DNA of 31,293 bases from SIG469 sp964384255 (GTDB taxonomy: Bacteria; Bacillota; Clostridia; Oscillospirales; Oscillospiraceae), in NCBI GenBank assembly GCA_964384255.1, contig CAYLKH010000021.1, positions 1 through 31,293 on the forward strand, given 5' to 3'. Position 1 is the stretch's first letter; every line of letters begins with the position of its first letter. Below are positions 7,499 through 15,424 of this stretch, in pieces. The notes below the pieces were generated by a model. The model was not told where the DNA came from, ran no database searches, and saw only the letters and a program-made list of their open reading frames with translations. Position numbers and translations under genes: made by a program.

Positions 7499-7528
7499 GT
7501 AATATAAGGACAGGTCCTTTCATATTGT
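7499..7528 (+). promoter_or_regulatory. Possible sigma-E-type promoter before spmA
   Basis: GTAATATA (7499-7506), 14 bp, CATATTGT (7521-7528) resembles the mother-cell sigma-E pattern (ATATT-like -35, CATA...T -10), and spmAB is sigma-E dependent in B. subtilis. Against it, the transcript would start around 7535, at the edge of the ribosome site. Confidence 0.3.
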
Positions 7529-7549
7529 GTTTTGAAAGGATGTGGGTAT

Positions 7550-8137
7550 ATGGCGTTGAGCATTATCTGGACAGTTATGGCTGTTGCGGCCTTTATATTC
7601 TCCATCATGACCGGCACGGCGGAAGATGTTTCGGCTGCGGCTATGGAAGGTGCCGCAGAAGCGGTCACCACGGCACTGGCCATGACGGGTCCTCTGTGTC
7701 TATGGTGCGGTATATGCTCGCTGATGGAAGCCAGCGGCATATCATCCCGACTGGGCAGACTTATGGCTCCGGTCCTGGGGCGGCTTTTTCCCGAGGCACA
7801 GAAAGACAGTCAGGTGCTTGAAGCCATATCCGGCTGCGTTACGGCGAATTTTCTGGGGCTTGGCAACGCAGCCACTCCTCTGGGTATTCAGGCAATAAAA
7901 CTAATGGCAGCCATGCAGCGGGACCGTTTTTCCCCCAGCGACGGAATGTGCCGATTTATAGTATTATGCACGGCATCTATTCAGCTGCTGCCCACCACTG
8001 TGTGCGCTTTACGTTCGTCTCTGGGCAGTGAATCCCCATTTGAGATATTGCCCGCCGTCTGGGTTTCCTCCATAGCGTCAGTTGCGGTGGGGCTGGGGAT
8101 GTCGTGGCTGCTGCCGAGACTGGGAAGAAGAGTATGA
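7550..8137 (+). CDS. spmA: Spore maturation protein A
   Basis: Membrane protein needed for spore core dehydration and heat resistance, acting together with SpmB. From the ATG at 7550 it has 195 residues, matching the usual length of about 196. It is a Gate-domain (nucleoside-recognition fold) protein with several hydrophobic segments, an N-terminal membrane helix (LSIIWTVMAVAAFIFSIM) and the conserved stretch TANFLGLGNAATPLGIQAIK. An in-frame TTG at 7532 is rejected because GAAAGGA at 7534-7540 is the ribosome site for the ATG. Its stop overlaps the spmB start (ATGA). The transported or sensed ligand is not known. Confidence 0.95.
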   Translation: MALSIIWTVMAVAAFIFSIMTGTAEDVSAAAMEGAAEAVTTALAMTGPLCLWCGICSLMEASGISSRLGRLMAPVLGRLFPEAQKDSQVLEAISGCVTANFLGLGNAATPLGIQAIKLMAAMQRDRFSPSDGMCRFIVLCTASIQLLPTTVCALRSSLGSESPFEILPAVWVSSIASVAVGLGMSWLLPRLGRRV

Positions 8138-8640
8138 GCGGTTATATCATTCCGCTGACGATCGTCCTTACAGCCTGTCTTACGTTAAAAAAGCGGATGA
8201 ATGTTTATGACCTTATGACCGATGGTGCTGCCCAGGGTATGAGGATCATGTTGAGGATACTGCCGACTCTGATCGTTCTGCTCAGCGGGGTTTATATGCT
8301 CAGGGTATCCGGCGCGCTGGATCGGGTCACCGCGCTGCTGTCTCCCCTCTTTACTGCGGTGGGGATACCGGCGGAAACGGCTCCTCTGGTTCTGATACGT
8401 CCTCTCAGCGGCAGCGCGGCATTAGCTGTTGCGGCGGACATTATGAGGACCTATGGCGTTGACTCCCCCGTCGGCAAAACCGCTGCCATTATGCTGGGGT
8501 CAACAGAAACAACCTTTTACACTATTGCCGTATATTTTGGTGCAGCAGGGGTAAAAAACACCCGGTGGGCAATACCGGCTGCTCTTGCTGCCGATCTGAC
8601 CGGTTTTATCTCTGCCGCTCTGGCGGCAAGGCTGCTGTAG
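8134..8640 (+). CDS. spmB: Spore maturation protein B
   Basis: Partner of SpmA in spore dehydration, also a Gate-domain membrane protein. I start it at the ATG at 8134, which overlaps the spmA stop as ATGA and gives 168 residues (family about 170-178); an upstream GTG would only add spmA-overlapping residues. Seen: N-terminal hydrophobic helix (YIIPLTIVLTACLTL), the segment RPLSGSAALAVAADIM, and GSTETTFYTIAVYFGAAGV, both characteristic of SpmB. The overlapping start implies translational coupling. It ends the two-gene unit, followed by a GC-rich stem-loop and the convergent argS operon. Confidence 0.95.
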   Translation: MSGYIIPLTIVLTACLTLKKRMNVYDLMTDGAAQGMRIMLRILPTLIVLLSGVYMLRVSGALDRVTALLSPLFTAVGIPAETAPLVLIRPLSGSAALAVAADIMRTYGVDSPVGKTAAIMLGSTETTFYTIAVYFGAAGVKNTRWAIPAALAADLTGFISAALAARLL

Positions 8641-8661
8641 AGCTGCTTTTAACAGCAGGAA

Positions 8662-8693
8662 ACCCCGGACGCCTGTTTGGGGCTGTCCGGGGT
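8662..8693 (+). terminator. Stem-loop after spmB
   Basis: ACCCCGGAC (8662-8670) pairs perfectly with GTCCGGGGT (8685-8693) around a 14-nt loop, 22 bp after the spmB stop. There is no T-tract, so termination is only likely. Confidence 0.5.
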
Positions 8694-8731
8694 CCCGAAC
8701 TGATATTTGAAACAACTGCTATCAGATAATT

Positions 8732-8773
8732 CAACTTGTAGACAAAGGCTTTCGTACCTTTGTCTACAAGTTG
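8732..8773. repeat. 17-bp inverted repeat, minimal copy of the TGTAGACAAAG element
   Basis: Arms 8732-8748 and 8757-8773 are perfect complements around an 8-nt loop. Each arm contains the TTGTAGACAAAG terminus of the 160-bp elements at 18354-18513 and 26316-26476, so this looks like an internally deleted copy with only the ends left. It lies between convergent spmB and argS, and may add to termination. Confidence 0.8.
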
Positions 8774-8782
8774 TCTGGATAA

Positions 8783-10474
8783 TTACATTTTTTCCGGAGC
8801 AGAGATGCCCAGCAGGGCAAGTCCGATGGCCAAAACGTCTCTGGTCCTGGCGGCGAGACACAGGCGGGCTTTGAGCAGCGCCTCGTCCTCTCCCTTTATG
8901 CGGCAGGCATTGTAGAAGCGGTGGAACCGGGAAGCCAGCTCGATAAGGTAGCGATTGATCTTGGAGGGGTCGTAATCCCGGGCAGCGGAGCGAACCTCTT
9001 CGGGCAGAGCAGACAGCTGCTTGATAAGCTCCCGTTCCTCGTCCGTGATGAGGACAGATTCGTCAACAGCTTCCGCAGAGGGTACCGGATCGCCTTCTGC
9101 CATCAGGGCGGCTATGAGGCTGCAAATCCGGGCATGAGCATACTGGACATAGTAAACCGGGTTTTCGCTGTCCTGCCGCACTGCAAGGCCCATATCGAAC
9201 TCAAGGTGAGTATCCGGACGGGCGTTGAAGGAAAAGCGGCATGCATCCACGGATATTTCGTCCAGCAGGTCATTGAGGGTAATGGCTTTGCCGGTACGTT
9301 TGGAAACCTTAACGGTTTCGCCGTCCTTGACCAGGCGGACAAGCTGCATAATAAGGAAATCCAGCTTGCCATTATCGATACCCAGGGCGCCGATGGATGC
9401 CTTGAACCGGATGGCATGGCCGTGATGGTCAGCGCCCCATACGTCGATTACGCGGTCAAACCCGCGCTTGATAAACTTGTCGCGATGGTAGGCCATATCC
9501 ACGGCAAAGTAGGTGTAAAACCCGTTGCTTCTGCGAAGGACCTCGTCCTTATCGGCTCCGAAATCGGTGGTTTTGAACCACAGAGCGCCGTCTTTTTCAT
9601 AGGTATGGCCGCTGTCCTGAAGGAGCTTTACTGTTTCGGCCACATAACCGCTTTCGTGGAGGCTGCTTTCACGGAACCAGCAGTCGTAATGGATACCATA
9701 ACGGTCGAGATGCTGATGCATAAGGCCGATATTGCGTTCAATACCGAAGCGCATCATCTCTTCCCGCCGCTGAGCAGGCTCCACGGAAAGATATCTGTCG
9801 CCTTCATTGTCGTAAATAAGCTGGGCAAGCTCGATTATGTCCTGACCGTGGTAGCCATCTTCCGGAAATTCCACAGCGTCCTCGCCCTTGATGAGCTGGA
9901 TATATCTGGCTTCGATAGAGCGGCCGAACAGCTCCACCTGGTTACCGGCGTCATTGACATAGAACTCACGCCAGACGTCGTATCCGGCTTTTTCCAGCAC
10001 TGAGGCCAGAGAATCTCCCAAAACGCCGCCACGGGCGTTGCCGATAGTCATGGGGCCGGTGGGATTGGCCGAAACGAATTCGACCATAACTTTTTCGCCA
10101 TGGCCTTCATCAACGCAGCCATAGTCTTTTCCGTCAGCTTCAATGCCCCGCAGCACGTCGCCGTACCATTTGGAGGACAGGCGGAAGTTGATAAAGCCCG
10201 CTCCTGCGATCTCGGCAGAGCTGAAACAGCTGCCGTCCAGCCGGAGGTTTTGGACAATAGTCTCGGCTATGGCTTTGGGAGCCATTTTCATGGCCTTTGC
10301 GGAAACCATGGCATAGTTGGAAGCGTAGTCGCCGTTTTTGCTGTCTTTGGGAATGTCGACTCTGTCGTTAACTTCGATCCCGGCGGGGAGTTTACCGGCT
10401 TCCACAGCTCTGTCATAGGACTGGCGAATAAGCTGGGATACCTGTTCTTTTGCGGTTTTGATCATTTCGGTCAT
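8783..10474 (-). CDS. argS: Arginyl-tRNA synthetase
   Basis: Class Ia synthetase charging tRNA(Arg). About 563 residues, normal length. The N-terminal additive domain is followed by the catalytic segment VEFVSANPTGPMTIGNARGG near residue 140; the HIGH signature reads TIGN, with Thr in place of the first His and Asn in place of the last. The KMSKS-type loop is VSKRTGKAITLNDLL, and the C-terminal DALR anticodon domain ends ARTRDVLAIGLALLGISAPEKM, as expected. I prefer the ATG at 10474: CAGGA lies ten bases before it, while the GTG at 10483 is too close to that site. It is the last gene of ddl-DUF1934-argS, 25 bp after the previous gene. Confidence 0.96.
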   Translation of the reverse strand: MTEMIKTAKEQVSQLIRQSYDRAVEAGKLPAGIEVNDRVDIPKDSKNGDYASNYAMVSAKAMKMAPKAIAETIVQNLRLDGSCFSSAEIAGAGFINFRLSSKWYGDVLRGIEADGKDYGCVDEGHGEKVMVEFVSANPTGPMTIGNARGGVLGDSLASVLEKAGYDVWREFYVNDAGNQVELFGRSIEARYIQLIKGEDAVEFPEDGYHGQDIIELAQLIYDNEGDRYLSVEPAQRREEMMRFGIERNIGLMHQHLDRYGIHYDCWFRESSLHESGYVAETVKLLQDSGHTYEKDGALWFKTTDFGADKDEVLRRSNGFYTYFAVDMAYHRDKFIKRGFDRVIDVWGADHHGHAIRFKASIGALGIDNGKLDFLIMQLVRLVKDGETVKVSKRTGKAITLNDLLDEISVDACRFSFNARPDTHLEFDMGLAVRQDSENPVYYVQYAHARICSLIAALMAEGDPVPSAEAVDESVLITDEERELIKQLSALPEEVRSAARDYDPSKINRYLIELASRFHRFYNACRIKGEDEALLKARLCLAARTRDVLAIGLALLGISAPEKM

Positions 10475-10499
10475 TATGGTCACATCCTGATTCGTAGGT

Positions 10500-10952
10500 T
10501 TATTGAATTAGAGTTTTGTCGGCAGTTTCCTGAACTGTTATAAAGAACGAGCTTTCTCCGGCGATCATGTGTTCGATCTCGATCTTGTAGTCGATCTCAA
10601 GGGTACCCCCGGAGTCGTTAAGGTCAGATTTGACCCGTCTGGCATCGACCCCAATGGTCAACGCTCCAAACCCCATATCATAAAGGGAAAGGTGCTTTCG
10701 TCCGGGTTCGAATATCATATGGGAGGTCACTGTACCCTCCCGAATAAGGCTGGCCGAGCTGTCGGTGACTTCGAAGGTGGTCACAGTCCCGGCCAGGCCG
10801 GTGACCTCGCTCTCGGGGTAGGAGATCATGTATTTTCCATCGTCGCCCCAGTAAAAGCCATCGGTCACCAGCTCCACCGATTCGGGCTGACTGCCCTGGA
10901 AGGACTGGCGTCCCTGGATCCTGATAACAACGGGTTTTGTTTCCATTTTCAT
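10500..10952 (-). CDS. DUF1934 (YwiB-like) beta-barrel protein
   Basis: A 150-residue protein of the DUF1934 family, whose B. subtilis member YwiB also lies next to argS. The sequence alternates short beta strands (VVIRIQGRQSF, SVELVTDGFYWG, KYMISYPESEVTGLAGTVTTFEV), fitting the lipocalin-like barrel known for the family. It has no signal peptide and no catalytic motif that I can identify. GGAG lies eight bases before the ATG. The pairing with argS is conserved in Firmicutes, but no reaction is established, so a functional link is only suggested. Confidence 0.88.
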   Translation of the reverse strand: MKMETKPVVIRIQGRQSFQGSQPESVELVTDGFYWGDDGKYMISYPESEVTGLAGTVTTFEVTDSSASLIREGTVTSHMIFEPGRKHLSLYDMGFGALTIGVDARRVKSDLNDSGGTLEIDYKIEIEHMIAGESSFFITVQETADKTLIQ

Positions 10953-10992
10953 TGTTTTGCTCCAATAACTAAATCATCGGTTATTTAGTTTA

Positions 10993-12048
10993 TCATATCC
11001 CGGCTTCAATGGCAAGCTCTATAAGCCGGTCTATGAGGTCAGAGTATTTGACTCCGCTAGCTTCCATAAGCTTTGCAAACATGGATATGGACGTAAAGCC
11101 CGGAATGGTGTTTATCTCGTTAAACACTACCGCGCCGCTGTTTTTGACAAAAAAGTCAACTCTTGATAAGCCCCGACATCCCAGAGCGCGGTAAATGTGA
11201 GCGGCGGTGAGCCTTATGGTTTCGGCCGTTTCCTCTGGCAGTCGTGCGGGGATAATGATGGTTGAGGTGTCGGTTATGTATTTGGCATCGTAATCGTAAA
11301 ACTCAGCGCCGGAAATGATCTCACCACATACGGAAACAAAGTTGTCGCCGTTGCCGGTCACGGACACCTCGATCTCCCGACCGTCGATAAATTCCTCAAC
11401 CATGACCTTTCGGTCATACCTGAACGCCGCATCAAGGGCAGGCATAAGCTCGCCACGGTTTTTGACCTTGGACACGCCTACAGACGAGCCGGTCCCGGCA
11501 GGTTTTACAAACACGGGATAGGAAAAGGCGGCTTCAACGTCGGCAATGGTCCGGTCTGGGTCAAAGGTGTCTTTTGTTATCAGCAGCCAACCGGCCTGAG
11601 GTATACCCTCTCTGTCAGCCACCAGCTTGGTCATGGTCTTATCCATAGCGGCTGCCGACGCCGCCACGGAGCAGCCTACGCAGGGTATGCCCGCCAGCTG
11701 CATAAGGCCCTGGACCGAGCCGTCCTCACCGTTTTCTCCATGCAGTACGGGAAAAACGCAATCCAGCTTAACAGTTTCAAACCCACTGTCCTTAAGGATC
11801 ACAAGGCCGTCTCCCCTGGCGGGAGATATGATGACCCGTCTGTTGCCGGGATGGGACTCCCATATCCCGCCGGGCAGAGCGGAATAATCCGTCTCTCCAT
11901 AAAGATACCAGCTCCCCTCCCGGGTTATTCCCACGGGGAAAATGTTGTATTTACTTTTATCTATATTGTTCAGCACAGATTCTGCCGATCTGAGCGAAAC
12001 CTGATGCTCCGGCGACACTCCGCCGAAAAGAACGCAAATGTTAAGCAT
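10993..12048 (-). CDS. ddl: D-alanine--D-alanine ligase
   Basis: ATP-grasp enzyme joining two D-Ala for peptidoglycan precursors. The 351-residue protein shows the N-terminal substrate site (EHQVSLRSAESV), the HGENGEDGSVQG loop, the ATP-grasp core YPVFVKPAGTGSSVGVSKV, the omega loop FYDYDAKYI, and the metal-binding FNEINTIPGFT. The Tyr-containing omega loop is that of D-Ala-D-Ala ligases, not of VanA-type D-lactate ligases, so no glycopeptide-resistance role is implied. AGGAGG precedes the ATG. It is the first gene of the ddl-DUF1934-argS unit and is divergent from rsmA. Confidence 0.96.
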   Translation of the reverse strand: MLNICVLFGGVSPEHQVSLRSAESVLNNIDKSKYNIFPVGITREGSWYLYGETDYSALPGGIWESHPGNRRVIISPARGDGLVILKDSGFETVKLDCVFPVLHGENGEDGSVQGLMQLAGIPCVGCSVAASAAAMDKTMTKLVADREGIPQAGWLLITKDTFDPDRTIADVEAAFSYPVFVKPAGTGSSVGVSKVKNRGELMPALDAAFRYDRKVMVEEFIDGREIEVSVTGNGDNFVSVCGEIISGAEFYDYDAKYITDTSTIIIPARLPEETAETIRLTAAHIYRALGCRGLSRVDFFVKNSGAVVFNEINTIPGFTSISMFAKLMEASGVKYSDLIDRLIELAIEAGI

Positions 12049-12087
12049 AGCTGTCCTCCTGAACTAAAAGACTGAACTGTTTGACAT

Positions 12088-12114
12088 ATCATATGCAATA
12101 TGGCCCCGGTTCAA
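12088..12114 (-). promoter_or_regulatory. Possible promoter of the ddl operon
   Basis: On the minus strand TTGAAC (12109-12114), 15 bp, TATGAT (12088-12093), about 40 bp before the ddl start. The spacing is short. The -35 lies in the loop of a small CCCCG/CGGGG stem. Confidence 0.35.
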
Positions 12115-12190
12115 ACCACGGGGTCACCGATATATTAATTGAATCCCCGGAATAAAACAAGCAAAACTTCAGCTCTGGGAAAATAAATAA

Positions 12191-12219
12191 TTGCTAATCT
12201 TCTGTGTAACTGGTATAAT
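12191..12219 (+). promoter_or_regulatory. Promoter of rsmA
   Basis: TTGCTA (12191-12196), 17 bp, TATAAT (12214-12219), followed by a short leader and a GGGGGA ribosome site before the rsmA ATG. Confidence 0.75.
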
Positions 12220-12242
12220 CTCAGCAAACGGGGGAAACATTT

Positions 12243-13106
12243 ATGAATCTTTGTAATTTAAGCGAGATAAAAGAGCTTCTGGGCCGCCATGGTTTCAGGT
12301 TTTCAAAATCCATGGGCCAGAATTTTCTTATTGACCGGCGGGTACCGGAATCCATAGCCGACTCCGTCGACCGGAGCAACGGCGTATTGGAAGTCGGGCC
12401 GGGCATAGGCCCCCTGACTGTTGAGCTGTGCCGCCGGGCCGAAAAGGTCGTGGCCATTGAGCTTGACAAAACTCTGCTGCCTGTGCTGGACGAGACTCTT
12501 GCAGATTTTGACAACGTAAAGGTTATCAACGCAGACGTTTTGAAAACAGATATTCAGGCAGTTGTTGACCAGAATTTTCAGGGCCTTCGGCCGGTAGCCT
12601 GCGCAAATCTGCCGTATTATATTACCTCTCCTGCCATTTCAGCTCTGGTGGACAGCAAATGCTTTGAGTCCATAACCGTTATGGTACAAAAAGAAGTGGC
12701 TCTTCGCATCTGCGCCAAAGCCGGAAGCTCAGATTATGGCGCGTTTTCCGTATATTGCCAATATCACACTGCGCCGGAAATACTTTTTCACGTGCCGCCC
12801 TCCTGCTTCTATCCTCAGCCCAAGGTCACATCAACCGTTATAAGGCTCAAATGCAGGACAGAGCCGGCCGTAAAGACCGACGAAAGCCTGTTTTTCAAAA
12901 TCGTCAGGCTGTCGTTTGCTCAGCGCAGGAAGACTCTGGTCAACGGTCTGGCGGCGGGGCTTCCCCTTGCCAAAGGCGAGATCGCCCAAATCATTACCCA
13001 ATGCGGCTTTGGGGAGAACGTCCGGGGCGAGACTCTGGGAGTCGAGGATTTTGCAGGACTCACCAACGCTTTTGCAGACCGGCTCGCCGCCGAGAAGGAA
13101 CAATAA
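12243..13106 (+). CDS. rsmA: 16S rRNA dimethyladenosine transferase RsmA (KsgA)
   Basis: Adds two methyl groups each to A1518 and A1519 of 16S rRNA late in 30S assembly; loss gives kasugamycin resistance in other bacteria. The 287-residue protein has the family order: FSKSMGQNFLIDRRV (about 20-35), SAM motif I LEVGPGIGPLTVELC (about 49-63), acidic VVAIELDK, motif IV ANLPYYITSP (about 121-130), and the C-terminal helical domain with FAQRRKTLVNGL. Length is normal. It has its own promoter and stands alone between the divergent ddl unit and convergent pgcA. KsgA/RsmA is the only close match; mitochondrial TFB paralogues do not apply. Confidence 0.97.
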   Translation: MNLCNLSEIKELLGRHGFRFSKSMGQNFLIDRRVPESIADSVDRSNGVLEVGPGIGPLTVELCRRAEKVVAIELDKTLLPVLDETLADFDNVKVINADVLKTDIQAVVDQNFQGLRPVACANLPYYITSPAISALVDSKCFESITVMVQKEVALRICAKAGSSDYGAFSVYCQYHTAPEILFHVPPSCFYPQPKVTSTVIRLKCRTEPAVKTDESLFFKIVRLSFAQRRKTLVNGLAAGLPLAKGEIAQIITQCGFGENVRGETLGVEDFAGLTNAFADRLAAEKEQ

Positions 13107-13149
13107 TATCATCAGCGGGAAGCATCGCTATTCCGTCGACTCAGGCTGT

Positions 13150-13196
13150 CAGGCTGCCCAAAACGAAAGTATCGTTGGGGCAGCCTGAGCTTTATT
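13150..13196. terminator. Terminator between rsmA and pgcA
   Basis: CAGGCTGCCC (13150-13159) pairs with 13178-13187, and an inner AACGA/TCGTT pair extends the stem. On the plus strand it is followed by AGCTTTATTT, a fair T-tract, so it should end rsmA. It adjoins the pgcA stop (13192) and the stem lies just beyond that gene, so it may serve both. Confidence 0.82.
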
Positions 13197-14823
13197 TACC
13201 CACCAGCTGGCTGGCAGCGTCCCGAAGGCGCTCACCGGTGGTTCGGGCCTGTTCCATGGTTTGGCCCCAGGACATAAGATACAGCTTAAGCTTAGGTTCG
13301 GTCCCGGAGGGACGGACGATGACCCGGGCGTTATTTAAATCAAACTGCAAAACATCGCTGCCCTCGGCAAGATGATCCACAGCGCTTATCACCGGCATAC
13401 CACCAATACTCTCCGGCGGCTGCTGACGAAGGCTGAGCATTATCTGCTGGCGCTCAGTTTCTCCCCCGGCTCCCGGCAGTACAATGCTAACGGTTTGGTT
13501 GACATAATATCCGTAGCGGTGATACAGCTCTTCAAGACCGTCCACCAGAGTCATACCTCTGGACCTGTACCATCCAGCCATTTCGCAGATAAGCATGGCG
13601 GCGCACACCGCGTCCTTATCCCGGCAATACATTCCTGCCAGACTGCCGCAGCTTTCCTCAAAGGCGAAGATAAAATCATCTTCCCTGCCCTCCTGCTCCA
13701 GTCGGGTCATTACCTGGCCAATATGTTTAAACCCCACCGGGACATCAATCATCCGGCAACCGTAGCTTTTGGCTATCTCGTTGGCCATGGGCGAGGACAC
13801 ATGGCTTTTTATAGCTACGGGGTTTAGGGGTAACGCTCCGCATCGTGATTTAAGGACAAAATTCAGCAGCAGGCAGCCGGTTTCGTTACCAGACAGCAGT
13901 TGATACTGACCATTATGGCAAACAACAGCTCCGATTCGGTCGCAATCCGGGTCGGTCGCCAGAATAATGTCCGGATTTGTGGTCTTTGCCTGACAGATCG
14001 CCAGGTCAAAGGCTTCCTTATTTTCGGGATTGGGGCTTGGACAGGTGGAAAACTCAGGGTCCTGCTCCATCTGCCGGGCAACAGTATCTACCTGGGCGCC
14101 CAGCTTTGAAAGGAGCTGGGGAACAATGTTCATGCCTGCTCCGTTAAGGGGAGTATACAGCACCCTGATGCCGGAAATGTCCTGTCCGCTGCTGCATCCC
14201 ATGACCCGGGATTCGTAGTCATCGTATAACCGACTGCTCACCGGCTGCACCTGACCGGACCGGATATAATAAGGAAGCTGTTCGGTCTGGGGCGTGAAAT
14301 AGCCGATCCTATCCATAACCTCGGCTATCCCCACGGTCTGCTCCACCGGCATCTGAGCGCCATCGGCACCAAAGCACTTAAAGCCGTTATACTCCGGCGG
14401 ATTATGGCTCGCAGTTAACATAACTCCTGCGCCGCAGCCCAGATCGCGTATGGCGAAGGACAGCATTGGCAGCGGCACGCTCTGGTCGAAAAGCCAGACC
14501 ATATGGCCCTTTTCTGCCAGAGCGCAGGCTGTCTGCCGTGCAAATTCGGCCGAGTCCCGCCTTGTATCATAGGCGATAGCTACGCTTTGCTCCGGAGGCA
14601 AAACCTCGCCCAGAGCCAGAGCAGCCCGACGAACCACATAAACATTCATCCGGTTCGTACCGGCTCCAACAACTCCCCGCAGGCCCGCCGTTCCAAATTC
14701 CAGCTGGCGGTAAAAGCTGTCAAAGGCTGACTCCGGGTCAGTTTTCATCCGCTCAAGCTGGGCGGCAAGCCGGGGGCTGTCCACATTTTGCAGCCAATAT
14801 GTGATGTTTTCCTGAATGTCCAT
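13192..14823 (-). CDS. pgcA: Alpha-phosphoglucomutase (phosphohexomutase family)
   Basis: Interconverts glucose-1- and glucose-6-phosphate, supplying UDP-glucose and glycogen precursors; a phosphomannomutase activity is also possible. From the ATG at 14823 it has 543 residues. The four family sites are present: FGTAGLRG near 43-50, the phosphoserine loop LTASHNPPEYNG (S139), the Mg-binding DPDCDRIG near 291-298, the sugar loop FAFEESCGSL, and the phosphate-binding RPSGTEPKLKLYL near the end. I reject an extension to 14871 because AGAGGAAA lies just before the 14823 ATG and the family starts at MDIQEN. A terminator separates it from the coaD unit upstream. Confidence 0.94.
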   Translation of the reverse strand: MDIQENITYWLQNVDSPRLAAQLERMKTDPESAFDSFYRQLEFGTAGLRGVVGAGTNRMNVYVVRRAALALGEVLPPEQSVAIAYDTRRDSAEFARQTACALAEKGHMVWLFDQSVPLPMLSFAIRDLGCGAGVMLTASHNPPEYNGFKCFGADGAQMPVEQTVGIAEVMDRIGYFTPQTEQLPYYIRSGQVQPVSSRLYDDYESRVMGCSSGQDISGIRVLYTPLNGAGMNIVPQLLSKLGAQVDTVARQMEQDPEFSTCPSPNPENKEAFDLAICQAKTTNPDIILATDPDCDRIGAVVCHNGQYQLLSGNETGCLLLNFVLKSRCGALPLNPVAIKSHVSSPMANEIAKSYGCRMIDVPVGFKHIGQVMTRLEQEGREDDFIFAFEESCGSLAGMYCRDKDAVCAAMLICEMAGWYRSRGMTLVDGLEELYHRYGYYVNQTVSIVLPGAGGETERQQIMLSLRQQPPESIGGMPVISAVDHLAEGSDVLQFDLNNARVIVRPSGTEPKLKLYLMSWGQTMEQARTTGERLRDAASQLVGK

Positions 14824-14862
14824 AATTTCCTCTTGATAGCTGAAAATAAACATAGCAAAGCG

Positions 14863-14892
14863 CTGCCTCAAGTTCTTGCGATTTTGAGGCAG
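14863..14892 (-). terminator. Terminator of the uvrC-rsmD-coaD unit
   Basis: CTGCCTCAA (14863-14871) and TTGAGGCAG (14884-14892) form a perfect 9-bp stem with a 12-nt loop, 22 bp beyond the stop of the coiled-coil gene. On the minus strand it is followed by CGCTTTGC, a modest T-tract. Confidence 0.65.
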
Positions 14893-14914
14893 CTGTTAAT
14901 GACGTATCCCGGGA

Positions 14915-15412
14915 TTAGATGTCCTCGATTATGGGAGATTCGGTTTTGGGCTGATATCCGGCGGCCACGCGGAACTTCTGGCGAGTCTGCTTAATTTCGT
15001 TCAAAGCGGCGTTGACAGCCTCTTCGGTGCACTTGAGGTTTTCGTCAACATAATCGTTGGTGACCTTTTTCAGCTCTCTGGTTTTCATTTCGGCCTCGGA
15101 AATGATACGCTTGGCTTCGGCGTTGGCGGCGGCAATGATCTCTTCTCTGGAGATCATCTGCTTTGCACGTTCCTCAGCCTGACGCCGGATAGACTCGGCC
15201 TCGCGCTTGGCGGCCGTGACAAGCTCGTTACGGGAATCGAGGATGGTTTTGGCCTGCTTCATCTCGCCGGGGAGCTGGCTGTTGATCTCGTCAAGCAGGT
15301 CCAGGACCTTGTCTCTGTCCAGGACGCATTTGTCTGCTCCGATGGGGAAGCTGCGGGCATCCTGCACCATTTCGTATAATTTGCTAAGCAGTTCTTCTGC
15401 TCCACTTGCCAT
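14915..15412 (-). CDS. Coiled-coil protein of unknown function next to coaD
   Basis: I do not know a function for this 165-residue protein. The first 50 residues form a small helical head (EELLSKLYEMVQDARSF, DKVLDLLDEINSQLP), followed by a long charged helix rich in Ala, Glu, Lys and Arg (about 55-145) with heptad spacing, typical of a coiled coil, and a short tail. It resembles rotary ATPase stalk (b/H-like) subunits or DivIVA in composition, and such clostridial proteins are often labelled ATPase on that basis; I see no nucleotide-binding motif and no membrane segment. AAGGAGG precedes the ATG, 12 bp after the coaD stop. It ends the uvrC-rsmD-coaD unit and precedes a terminator. A DivIVA-like scaffold role is a guess. 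Confidence 0.85.
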   Translation of the reverse strand: MASGAEELLSKLYEMVQDARSFPIGADKCVLDRDKVLDLLDEINSQLPGEMKQAKTILDSRNELVTAAKREAESIRRQAEERAKQMISREEIIAAANAEAKRIISEAEMKTRELKKVTNDYVDENLKCTEEAVNAALNEIKQTRQKFRVAAGYQPKTESPIIEDI

Positions 15413-15424
15413 TGGTCTGCCTCC

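Noticed and set aside
10475..10999. A T-box leader for arginyl-tRNA synthetase.
   Set aside because: argS is the third gene of an operon with only 25 bp in front of it, and neither this gap nor the ddl leader shows a T-box sequence or anti-terminator.
10993..12048. The ligase as a VanA-type D-Ala-D-lactate ligase.
   Set aside because: Its omega loop has the FYDYDAKY form of D-Ala-D-Ala ligases, and there are no vanH or vanX partners.
12103..12124. CCCCG/CGGGG stem in the ddl-rsmA spacer as a terminator or riboswitch.
   Set aside because: The stem is only five base pairs, has no T-tract, and lies in a divergent promoter region where no terminator is needed.
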